Shown: positions 18,944-26,659 of the stretch, piece by piece
Layout: every line of letters starts with the position of its first letter
Numbering within the stretch: the stretch's first letter is position 1
Assembly (NCBI GenBank): GCA_902761685.1
Contig: CACWLI010000005.1
Coordinates: 1-64,000, forward strand
DNA from: an uncultured Erysipelotrichaceae bacterium
GTDB lineage: Bacteria > Bacillota_I > Bacilli_A > RF39 > UBA660
Length of the DNA: 64,000 nucleotides
Reading direction: 5' to 3'
Program-made: the position numbers and the translations under genes
Notes under the pieces: model-generated
Database searches by the model: none
What the model was told of the DNA's origin: nothing
What the model saw: the letters and a program-made list of their open reading frames with translations, nothing else

Positions 18944-19582
18944 ATGAAAAAATTATTAGGAGTTTTAGTTGTTGCTATTATGTCATTTGGTTTCATTACA
19001 GTAAATGCTGCAGATGCTACATTAAATAAAGTTATTGATGCTGCTAAAACATTATTATCAGGATCAGGACTTTCTGGAGTTACAATTAATGAACCAAAAA
19101 TTGATGGTAAAAAATTAACTATTGAAGTTGATATGGGTGGTGGAACTGTTAAAACTTTAGTTTTCGATTATGATTCATCAAGTGGTAAAGCTGTTTATAA
19201 TAGAAGTAGCCAAAATGTTGGTGAAAGAGATTTTGATCGTATGATTTTAGAATATATTGTAGAAGCAGTTGCTACTGTTAATGATCAAAAAGTTAATGGA
19301 AGTGTTCCAACAGGTGAAAGTCTTGTTAATAATATAGCTAATTATTCATATAATAAACATGGTTATGAAGGTTCTTTATCTGGATCAGATGTTTCTACTT
19401 TAACTATTAATCTTAAATGTATGAATTTAAGTGGAAATGCATCTTCATGTTTATCTAATAATAATGTAGCAAATCCAAAAACAGGTGTGTTTGCTCCTGT
19501 AGCTGGTTTATCAGTTTTAATTGTTGCTAGTGTAGTATGTTTATTATGGATTAGCAAAAAAACTGTGTATAATGGTTTATAA
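18944..19582 (+). CDS. Sortase-anchored surface protein (NPKTG motif)
   Basis: 212 aa. Signal peptide about 1-22 cut after VNA. Extracellular domain about 23-175. The C-terminal sorting signal is NPKTG, a hydrophobic stretch (APVAGLSVLIVASVVCLLWI) and the tail SKKTVYNGL. NPxTG-type motifs are cut by class B and related sortases, and a class B-like sortase is encoded at 38891. Function of the displayed domain unknown; two cysteines (KCMNLSGNASSC) could form a loop. Good RBS (GAAAGGAG). Single-gene unit with its own terminator. Confidence 0.75.
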   Translation: MKKLLGVLVVAIMSFGFITVNAADATLNKVIDAAKTLLSGSGLSGVTINEPKIDGKKLTIEVDMGGGTVKTLVFDYDSSSGKAVYNRSSQNVGERDFDRMILEYIVEAVATVNDQKVNGSVPTGESLVNNIANYSYNKHGYEGSLSGSDVSTLTINLKCMNLSGNASSCLSNNNVANPKTGVFAPVAGLSVLIVASVVCLLWISKKTVYNGL

Positions 19583-19588
19583 TAAATA

Positions 19589-19612
19589 ACGCAGATTTAT
19601 ATCTGCGTTTTA
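19589..19612 (+). terminator. Terminator after the NPKTG protein gene
   Basis: Stem acgcagat / atctgcgt with loop ttat (19589-19596 / 19601-19608), then T's. Confidence 0.8.
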
Positions 19613-19632
19613 TTTTGTATTAATTTTTTTTA

Positions 19633-19641
19633 TGTTATAAT
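19633..19641 (+). promoter_or_regulatory. Extended -10 promoter for the TrbC-M15 gene
   Basis: TGtTATAAT, with -10 at 19636-19641. No clear -35. Confidence 0.55.
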
Positions 19642-19658
19642 TATAAAAGGTGAAGTAT

Positions 19659-20681
19659 ATGATTAATATATTAGATGTATGTAGTTCAAGTTCTGTAATG
19701 AATATAGTTGCATTTGTAAAACTTGCCATAACAATAATTACTATTGCGGTTCCTATTATATTAATTGTATCTTGTATGATTTCTGCATTTAGAGCAATGA
19801 CTTCTGGTAATAGTGATTTAGTAAATAAACTTTTTGGAGAATGGATTAGAAAGACAATAGCTGCTATTATCATATTTTTTATACCAAATTTAGTTTTTAT
19901 AGTAATTAGTACAGTAACAAGTAATGAGGATGTAAAAAATTGTTATCAGTCAGCTAGTTTTAGTAGTGCAAAACAAAAAGCATCAAGTGAAAAAAGTAGT
20001 GCTGAGAAACAAATAGAGGCATGGAAACAAGAACAAAAGAAAAAACAAGAAGAAGCAAAAGCAAGAGTTCAAAAAGAACGAGAAGAAGAAAAAGCAAGAA
20101 AACAACAACAAAAACAACAAACAACTTCTTATACCACTTCTTATGAACCTACTGGTTCAAGAACAACTACGACAAGTGTTTCTAAAGTAGATATGACTGA
20201 TTTAGGATGTCCAGTTACTTATGCAGATAGTGTTAGACAATATTTATATTTTAATTCATCTGTTGTTAACGAGGTACATAGTGCAATGAGTAGCTGGTGT
20301 AAAAATTTTGTTAGTAGAAGTCCATACACTAATAGAATAGAAACTGCCGGAGCCTATGTGCAAAAAGCAGGATACCATGGAAGAGGACTAGCTGTTGATT
20401 TTTATAATAATTGGACTTATACGGAAAATGGAAAAAAATATAATCCATATGCTAGTCAAGGTTCAGCAACATGGAATAGATATAAAACATTTATATGTGA
20501 AGTATGTAACGGAAATGAGAATTGTGATAAAAATATAACATATCAGATGTATTATGGTTATTTTAAACAAATAGGATGGTGTTGGGGAGGTAACTGGAGT
20601 GAAGGTTACTTTGATCCAATGCATTTTGAAAAAACTGATGGAGGATGTTCTGTTGCACCTAGCAATAGAATCAAATGTTAA
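19659..20681 (+). CDS. TrbC/VirB2-like membrane domain fused to M15 (VanY-type) peptidase
   Basis: 340 aa, three parts. Residues 1-90: two membrane helices joined by a short polar loop, resembling TrbC/VirB2-type proteins and the 48383 protein here. Residues about 100-155: a Lys/Glu/Gln-rich coiled coil. Residues about 180-330: an M15 zinc peptidase with ligands H240 and D247 (YHGRGLAVDF) and H322 (FDPMHFE). M15_4/VanY enzymes cleave peptidoglycan stem peptides. The start ATG has GGTGA upstream; the GTG nine bases earlier is part of that site. Overlaps the downstream lipoprotein by 1 bp. In conjugation machines hydrolases open the wall, so a role in local wall opening is plausible but inferred. 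Confidence 0.75.
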   Translation: MINILDVCSSSSVMNIVAFVKLAITIITIAVPIILIVSCMISAFRAMTSGNSDLVNKLFGEWIRKTIAAIIIFFIPNLVFIVISTVTSNEDVKNCYQSASFSSAKQKASSEKSSAEKQIEAWKQEQKKKQEEAKARVQKEREEEKARKQQQKQQTTSYTTSYEPTGSRTTTTSVSKVDMTDLGCPVTYADSVRQYLYFNSSVVNEVHSAMSSWCKNFVSRSPYTNRIETAGAYVQKAGYHGRGLAVDFYNNWTYTENGKKYNPYASQGSATWNRYKTFICEVCNGNENCDKNITYQMYYGYFKQIGWCWGGNWSEGYFDPMHFEKTDGGCSVAPSNRIKC

Positions 20682-21364
20682 TGAAAAAGAGAGTATTATT
20701 GTTAATTTGTTTATTGTTTTTAGGTGGTTGTAATATAAATGTTAATTATGAATTTCATGAAAATAATATTAAATCTTCTTTAGATTCAACATTTACATTA
20801 AAAGAATACTATGAAGAGCTAGAGAGTGAGAATGATGATCAAAGTATTAGTGATGAAAAAATATATAAAACGCTGATACAAGATATGGATTCAACAAAAG
20901 TTCAAGCATTTAAAGACACAACTAATGAGTTTTATGAAAGAGAATCATTTAATAAAAATAATGATAAGTATAGTATAAAATATTCATATAATTATAATTA
21001 TGATAATTTTAAAAATAATTATATTTTAAATAATTGTTTTGATAAATTTGAATATAGTGAAGATACTAATTATTATAATTATAAAATATCTGGAAATTAT
21101 TTGTGTAATAAAGATATAACATTAAAAATAAGTGCGGATAATGGAATAGATAATAGTAATTCTATAGATATTAAAGATAATGTTCATAGTTGGTATATTT
21201 TTAAGGAAGATAATGATATAGAGTTCTCAATTAGAAAAGAAAAACAAGAAATATCTTCTAATACTTTTTCTCCATTAAGGATTGTTGTTTTTGTTATAAT
21301 TATACTTGGTTCAATAACATCATATGTTTTTATAAATATGTTAAATAAAAATAGTTCAAATTAA
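20681..21364 (+). CDS. Lipoprotein with C-terminal membrane segment
   Basis: 227 aa. Signal peptide with lipobox LGGC (Cys at about residue 17), an Asn/Tyr/Asp-rich outer domain, and a second membrane segment near the C-terminus (about 199-219). An N-terminal lipid plus a C-terminal helix is an unusual double tether. Two cysteines (NNCFDKF, YLCNK) may pair. The ATG overlaps the stop of the TrbC-M15 gene (TAATG), so translation is coupled and a shared job is likely. No family recognised. Confidence 0.65.
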   Translation: MKKRVLLLICLLFLGGCNINVNYEFHENNIKSSLDSTFTLKEYYEELESENDDQSISDEKIYKTLIQDMDSTKVQAFKDTTNEFYERESFNKNNDKYSIKYSYNYNYDNFKNNYILNNCFDKFEYSEDTNYYNYKISGNYLCNKDITLKISADNGIDNSNSIDIKDNVHSWYIFKEDNDIEFSIRKEKQEISSNTFSPLRIVVFVIIILGSITSYVFINMLNKNSSN

Positions 21365-21376
21365 TGAACTATTTTT
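21347..21376. terminator. Bidirectional terminator (lipoprotein / ABC operon)
   Basis: Perfect 12-bp stem aaaaatagttca / tgaactattttt around a 6-nt loop. It overlaps the stop codons of both convergent genes. Confidence 0.85.
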
Positions 21377-22134
21377 ATAATTATGTTAATAATTTTGTAA
21401 ATGATTAAAGATAAGATTAATAATATTATTATTCCACTCATAACTAGGTTTAAATTAAAAACTTGAGATCCATATAATATAAGATATCCTATTCCTGATT
21501 TTGATGTGAGAAATTCACCAGTTATAGTTCCTATTAAACACATTGATATATTTATTTTTAAAGTGTTTATAATTGTGTTTTTTGATTCTGGTAAAACTAA
21601 ATATAATAAAATATCTAGTTTTGATGCGTTGTATGTTTTTAATAGTTTTATCTTGTTTTTATCTGTATTTATAAAACCATTATAAATTGATTGAAAGCTA
21701 ACAATTATAGATATTAAAATAGCTATCACTATTATACTTTTTTGATTTGCTCCAATCCATATTATTATAATAGGACCTAATGCTACTTTTGGAAGAGAAT
21801 TAAACATTAATAAATATGGCTCTATTATTTTATATATAAAATTGTTGCTATATAAGATAATAGCCATTAGTATTGATAAAATGCAAGTTATAAGAAACGA
21901 AACAATTATTTCTATGACTGTAGTATTAACATGTATGAATAAATTGTTTTTACTATATAATGTTCCAATTGTTTTAATTATATTTGATGGAGAGCTAGTT
22001 ATAAAAGAATTAATAAGTCCATATTTGGACAGTAACTCCCATGATACTATTAAAATAATAAATATAAAAATTTGTGATAATAATATTATTGTCTTTTTCA
22101 TTTTCTCATTTTTTAAGTATTGTTTATATGTCAT
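21361..22134 (-). CDS. ABC transporter permease (SsuC/TauC/ThiX type)
   Basis: 257-aa inner-membrane subunit with about six membrane segments and the EAA-loop region (ALGPIIIIWIGANQKS). Belongs to the BPD_transp_1 group that imports sulfonates, nitrate or pyrimidine precursors of thiamine. Third gene of a minus-strand operon; its start overlaps the ATPase gene stop by one base. No substrate clue lies in the permease itself. Confidence 0.88.
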   Translation of the reverse strand: MTYKQYLKNEKMKKTIILLSQIFIFIILIVSWELLSKYGLINSFITSSPSNIIKTIGTLYSKNNLFIHVNTTVIEIIVSFLITCILSILMAIILYSNNFIYKIIEPYLLMFNSLPKVALGPIIIIWIGANQKSIIVIAILISIIVSFQSIYNGFINTDKNKIKLLKTYNASKLDILLYLVLPESKNTIINTLKINISMCLIGTITGEFLTSKSGIGYLILYGSQVFNLNLVMSGIIILLILSLIIYKIINIIIKIVH

Positions 22135-22844
22135 TATTCATCAATATCCTTCCATATTAGATTAAAGTAATCAATGTTATTATCTTTAATTTCATAAATA
22201 TTTTTAATTTTAGAAGGTCTTTTTGATAAAACAATAACTCTATTACAATATTTTATTGCTTCATTTATATCATGTGTTACTATTATTGCTGTTTTATTTT
22301 GCTCTTTAATAATTTTATATACGTCATCTGATACTTTTGTTCTTGTTTGATAATCTAATGCACTAAATGGTTCATCTAGAAGCAGTATATCAGGTTTAGT
22401 AGCAAGTGTTCTAATAAGAGCTAGTCTTTGTTTCATCCCACCGGATAATTCATTTGGATATTTATCTTTAAAATCTATTAAATTGTATTTTTTTAACAAA
22501 TTTAGTACATATTTTTTACTATTTGTGTTTAATTTTTTTGAAATTTTAAGTCCTAATATTGCGTTTTCATATATTGTTAACCATGGAAACAGTAAATCTT
22601 CTTGAAACATATATCCAATTGTAATATCATTTTTATTGTAAATTTTTCCAAAATAGTTATTATCTAAATTAGATATGATGTTTAGTATTGAACTTTTTCC
22701 ACATCCACTTGGGCCTATTAATCCTAAAAATTCTCCTTTATATAAATCAAATGATATGTTATCTAAAGCTTTAGTTTCATATTTTAATGAATAATATGAT
22801 TTTGATATATTTTTAATTTCTAATAGTTTATTTGTTAAATTCAT
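22134..22844 (-). CDS. ABC transporter ATP-binding protein
   Basis: 236-aa cytoplasmic ATPase. Walker A GPSGCGKSS, Q-loop in YMFQEDLLFPW, signature LSGGMKQR, Walker B ILLLDEPFSALD, and H-loop VTHDINEA are all intact. Closest in style to SsuB/TauB/ThiZ. Overlaps the binding-protein gene by 17 bp. Confidence 0.93.
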   Translation of the reverse strand: MNLTNKLLEIKNISKSYYSLKYETKALDNISFDLYKGEFLGLIGPSGCGKSSILNIISNLDNNYFGKIYNKNDITIGYMFQEDLLFPWLTIYENAILGLKISKKLNTNSKKYVLNLLKKYNLIDFKDKYPNELSGGMKQRLALIRTLATKPDILLLDEPFSALDYQTRTKVSDDVYKIIKEQNKTAIIVTHDINEAIKYCNRVIVLSKRPSKIKNIYEIKDNNIDYFNLIWKDIDE

Positions 22845-23802
22845 TAGTTATAAGAATTTCTGGTGTGATTCTTTTATTAAGTGCTTTACCATATATCATA
22901 ATATCCATTAATCTATTGTAATCATCTATATTAATGTATGTACTATCATACCATGAATCAGCATTTTTATATCTTTCTACTATTTTTGTTAGATCTGACA
23001 AAGTAGTATCAGGAAATTGATTAAGTATAGTTTTTGCAATTGTTTTTGAGTCATTATTTTTTACAAATTTTAATCCTTTATTTAGTGCATTATTAAATCT
23101 TTTTATAATTTCTTTATTATTGGTTATATATTCTTCTTTTGCATAAAATGTAGTATATGGAACAGTACCTGTTATATTACCAAGTGATGATAAAACGCAA
23201 CCATATTTTTGTTTTTCTATAGACGAAGCATTTGGCTCAAATAGATTTACAAAATCTCCTTGTCCTCCTATATATGCTCCCGTTAATCCTGAAAATTCAA
23301 CACTAGTATTTATTTTAATTTTATTTTCATCTATATTTGATTTATATAAAGCATATTGAAACATCATAAGTGGCATTCCGGCTGTTCTTCCTGCTAATAC
23401 TTTTTTTCCTTCTAAGTCACTCATTTTAAAAATATCTTTATATTTACAATCACCAACTATAAACTGACCATCTCTTTTTGTTAATGAAGCAAATGAGATA
23501 AGCCTTTCTTTTGAATTGTTATATACATACATTGTTGCTTCAGGACCAGAAAATCCAATATTTGCATCACTGGATAATACAGAAGTTGCTACTTTATCTG
23601 CTCCTGGAGTTAATAATACCTCTATATCTAAATTTTCATCTTTAAAGTATCCTTTTTCAATAGCAACATACCATGGAGCATAAAAAACAGAATGTGTTAC
23701 TTCTGAAATGGTTATTTTATTAGTATCTTGTTTTTTGTTTAAAGAAATAAGCAAAATTATACATAGTACCAGGCAAGTTAAAAAAACAATTATTCTTTTC
23801 AT
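22828..23802 (-). CDS. ABC substrate-binding protein, NMT1/THI5-like
   Basis: 324 aa. N-terminal hydrophobic segment (about 3-21), then a periplasmic-binding fold of the NMT1/THI5 (ThiY, SsuA) family: APWYVAIEKGYFKDENLDIEV near the start and GADKVATSVLSSDANIGFSG after it. No proper lipobox is visible, so the protein may stay tethered by its signal segment. Likely ligand is a thiamine pyrimidine precursor or an aliphatic sulfonate; no TPP riboswitch fits in the short upstream gap, so thiamine is not supported by regulation. RBS GTGAGGA. Confidence 0.85.
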   Translation of the reverse strand: MKRIIVFLTCLVLCIILLISLNKKQDTNKITISEVTHSVFYAPWYVAIEKGYFKDENLDIEVLLTPGADKVATSVLSSDANIGFSGPEATMYVYNNSKERLISFASLTKRDGQFIVGDCKYKDIFKMSDLEGKKVLAGRTAGMPLMMFQYALYKSNIDENKIKINTSVEFSGLTGAYIGGQGDFVNLFEPNASSIEKQKYGCVLSSLGNITGTVPYTTFYAKEEYITNNKEIIKRFNNALNKGLKFVKNNDSKTIAKTILNQFPDTTLSDLTKIVERYKNADSWYDSTYINIDDYNRLMDIMIYGKALNKRITPEILITNEFNK

Positions 23803-23891
23803 ATATTCCTCACTTTCATAGTATTTTATTCTTAATTACTTATTTTGTGTTTACATATGAAATATATTTTTTTATTTTTTCTATTTAAATG

Positions 23892-23900
23892 TGTTATACT
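23892..23900 (+). promoter_or_regulatory. Extended -10 promoter, probably leaderless
   Basis: TGtTATACT, with -10 at 23895-23900. The ATG of the next gene is at 23908, about where transcription should start. Confidence 0.5.
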
Positions 23901-23907
23901 ATTATAT

Positions 23908-24441
23908 ATGGAAAATATGAATTTTTGGGTTGCACAATTTATAGGTTTAATAGCATTAGTGTTACTTGTAATAAGCTATTATAAAGAGAATACTAATAAA
24001 ATATTAATTGTTCAAATAGCTTCTGCATTATTATATTGTGTACACTATTATATGTTAGGTGCAGTTAGTGGATTTATGATTTGCTTTTTAGAAGTATTAA
24101 GAGATTATGGTTATTATAAAACAGATGCGGATAATTATATTTTTTTGGTCTCAATCCCAATATATATATTTTTAGGTTTTTATAACTATTCAACAATTGT
24201 AGATTTACTTCCTATATTTGGAAGTTGTATTGATGGATTTGCTCTAACAAAGCATAAAAGATTTCTTGTTGTTGGTTCAATAATAGCATATATAATATGG
24301 TTAATATATGATATAAATGTTAAATCATATTCTGGTATATTAACAAGTAGTTTAGTTATCATTACAAATATATCGATATTATTATTTGATAAAAAACTAT
24401 TTGATAAAGAAGTTATTAACACTCACATTGACAAATTTTAA
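23908..24441 (+). CDS. YgjV-family membrane protein
   Basis: 177-aa integral membrane protein with about six to seven helices. The start FWVAQFIGLIALVLLVISYYKENTNKILIVQ and the following YCVHYYMLGAVSGF fit the YgjV family (PF10688), whose role is unknown. Start chosen at 23908: it sits 7 nt after an extended -10 and no ribosome binding site is present, so the mRNA is probably leaderless. An upstream in-frame ATG would lie ahead of the promoter. Confidence 0.75.
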   Translation: MENMNFWVAQFIGLIALVLLVISYYKENTNKILIVQIASALLYCVHYYMLGAVSGFMICFLEVLRDYGYYKTDADNYIFLVSIPIYIFLGFYNYSTIVDLLPIFGSCIDGFALTKHKRFLVVGSIIAYIIWLIYDINVKSYSGILTSSLVIITNISILLFDKKLFDKEVINTHIDKF

Positions 24442-24463
24442 AAGAAAAGTAAATTTTCTTTTT
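24440..24463 (+). terminator. Terminator after the YgjV-like gene
   Basis: Stem aaagaaaa / ttttcttt with a 5-nt loop, then T's. Confidence 0.65.
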
Positions 24464-24489
24464 GTTTGCTATAAAATATTTTTAATATT

Positions 24490-24498
24490 TGATATAAT
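24490..24498 (+). promoter_or_regulatory. Extended -10 promoter of pcrA
   Basis: TGaTATAAT, with -10 at 24493-24498. Confidence 0.6.
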
Positions 24499-24518
24499 CT
24501 TTTTTAGAGGTAAAAAAT

Positions 24519-26594
24519 ATGATATTAAATGACAAACAAATTGAAGCAATCAATCATAAAGAAGGTCCTTGTTTAGTTCTTGCAGGAGCAGGTAGTGGAA
24601 AAACAAGAGTATTAACTGAAAGAATAATAAAGTTAATTGATGATGGAGTAAGTCCTTACAATATTTTGGCAATTACATTTACAAATAAAGCTGCTAAAGA
24701 AATGAGAGATAGAGTCGAATTAAAATTAGGTAGTCCAACAGATTCAATATTTATTGGTACATTTCACTCTTTTGGTCTAAGAATATTAAGAGAAAACTAT
24801 ATGAATATAGGATATACTTCAAATATTACTATTTTGGATAGTGATGACACTAAAGCATTAATAAAAAGAATATTGAAAGAAGAAGATTTAGACCCTAAGG
24901 ATTATGATATTAAACATATAATATCTAGAATTAGTAGTTCTAAAAATGATGGGGTAAGTCCTAGTGATTATAATAGATTATTTTTAAATGATGAAGATAA
25001 AGTAATTGCTAGGGTATATGAAAAATATTTAAATTTATTAAAAGAAAATAATTCAGTAGACTTTGATGACTTATTATTAAAGCCAGTTGAATTATTTAAA
25101 AAAAGGCCTGATATTTTAGAAAAGTATCAAAATAGATTTGAATATATATTAGTAGATGAGTATCAGGATACTAATAGTATTCAATATGAATTATGTAAGT
25201 TACTTGCTAAAAAATATCAAAATATATTTGTTGTTGGAGATGCAAATCAATCTATTTATTCATGGAGAAATGCCGATTATAGAAATATACTAAATTTTGA
25301 GCATGATTATAAAAATGCTAAAGTTGTATTGCTAGAAGAAAATTATAGAAGTACTAATAATATTTTAAAAGCTGCAAACTCTGTGATAAAAAATAATACT
25401 GAAGGAAAAAAATTAAATTTGTGGACAAGTAGTGGAGATGGAGAAAAAATAGATTATATTAGAGTAGAAGATGAAATGAAAGAGGCTTCTTTTGCTATTA
25501 ATAAAATTAAGGAATTAGTTTCACTTGGATATAATTATAGTGATTTTGCTATTTTATATAGAACAAATGCACAAAGCAGAATCATTGAGCAAACATGTAC
25601 AAGTAATAGTGTTCCATATAATGTAATAGGTAGTTATAAATATTTAGATAGAAAAGAAATAAAAGATTTAGTTGCATATTTAAATATAATATATAATTCA
25701 AATGATTCAGTTAGTTTAGAAAGAGTTATAAATGTTCCTAAAAGAGGTATAGGTGCAAAAACAATTGATAATATTAGAGTAAAAGCAAGAGAGAATAATA
25801 CTTCTATGTTTGATGCTATTGATTCTGGAAAAGAATTAGAATGGAAAAAAGTTGTTTTAGAATTAATTGAAGATTCTAAAGAATTAGGTTTATCTGAATT
25901 GATTGAAGATGTTCTTGTTAAAACTGGACTTAGAAGTGAATATGAAAATGATAAATCTATAGAAAGTACTAGAAGATTAGAAACATTAGATGAATTTAAG
26001 AGTTTAGCTTTAAACTTTGAAGATAATGGAATATTTGATTTAGAAACATTCTTAGAAAATATTATGCTTGTAAGTGATACAGGACAATATAATGATAGTG
26101 ATTCACAAGTTACATTAATGACTCTACATTCTGCAAAAGGGCTTGAATTTAAAGTTGTATTTATTCTTGGAATGGAAGAAGGAATATTTCCACATAATAG
26201 AAGTTTTGAAAGTATGAGTGAACTTGAAGAGGAAAGAAGACTTTGCTATGTTGGAATTACAAGAGCAAAATCAAAATTATACTTATTAAGTGCAAGGCAA
26301 AGAACTATTTATGGAAATACAAGTGGAACTATTGAAAGTAGATTTATTAAAGAGATAGATCCAAGTCTAATGAATATGACTAATACTAAACCCGAAATTA
26401 AAGAACAAAAAGTAGTTGGAAATATGTATAATTCATCTTCTGATGAATTAAAAGCAGGTGATAAAGTTATTCACAATATATTTGGTGAAGGAGTAGTTAT
26501 TAATTCAAGTGGTGGACTTGCCACTATTGCGTTTAATCATAAAGTTGGTATTAAAACAATTGCTGCTAATCATAAATATTTAACAAAGAAGTAA
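24519..26594 (+). CDS. pcrA: UvrD/PcrA-type DNA helicase
   Basis: 691-aa superfamily 1 3'-to-5' helicase for nucleotide excision repair and replication conflicts. Q motif at the N-terminus (LNDKQIEAI), Walker A AGAGSGKT (about 22-29), motif II VDEYQDT, motif III GDANQSIYSWRNA, motif IV region YRTNAQSR, motif V LMTLHSAKGLEFK and motif VI RRLCYVGITRAK. The C-terminal Tudor-like domain (KAGDKVIHNIFGEGVV) that binds RNA polymerase is present. Length is normal for PcrA. RBS AGAGGT. Confidence 0.96.
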   Translation: MILNDKQIEAINHKEGPCLVLAGAGSGKTRVLTERIIKLIDDGVSPYNILAITFTNKAAKEMRDRVELKLGSPTDSIFIGTFHSFGLRILRENYMNIGYTSNITILDSDDTKALIKRILKEEDLDPKDYDIKHIISRISSSKNDGVSPSDYNRLFLNDEDKVIARVYEKYLNLLKENNSVDFDDLLLKPVELFKKRPDILEKYQNRFEYILVDEYQDTNSIQYELCKLLAKKYQNIFVVGDANQSIYSWRNADYRNILNFEHDYKNAKVVLLEENYRSTNNILKAANSVIKNNTEGKKLNLWTSSGDGEKIDYIRVEDEMKEASFAINKIKELVSLGYNYSDFAILYRTNAQSRIIEQTCTSNSVPYNVIGSYKYLDRKEIKDLVAYLNIIYNSNDSVSLERVINVPKRGIGAKTIDNIRVKARENNTSMFDAIDSGKELEWKKVVLELIEDSKELGLSELIEDVLVKTGLRSEYENDKSIESTRRLETLDEFKSLALNFEDNGIFDLETFLENIMLVSDTGQYNDSDSQVTLMTLHSAKGLEFKVVFILGMEEGIFPHNRSFESMSELEEERRLCYVGITRAKSKLYLLSARQRTIYGNTSGTIESRFIKEIDPSLMNMTNTKPEIKEQKVVGNMYNSSSDELKAGDKVIHNIFGEGVVINSSGGLATIAFNHKVGIKTIAANHKYLTKK

Positions 26595-26614
26595 TTAATC
26601 TTCTTTGTTTTTTT
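26582..26614 (+). terminator. Terminator after pcrA
   Basis: Stem aacaaagaag / cttctttgtt (26582-26591 / 26600-26609), then T's. It overlaps the stop codon. Confidence 0.8.
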
Positions 26615-26623
26615 ATTTAATTA

Positions 26624-26632
26624 TGTTATAAT
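26624..26632 (+). promoter_or_regulatory. Extended -10 promoter of the 863-aa protein gene
   Basis: TGtTATAAT, with -10 at 26627-26632. Confidence 0.55.
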
Positions 26633-26659
26633 TTTTTATAGAATAAAAGAGGTTAGGGT

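Noticed and set aside
23803..23907. TPP riboswitch in front of the ABC importer
   Set aside because: The gap is too short and lacks the thi-box sequence, so a thiamine link rests only on the binding-protein family.
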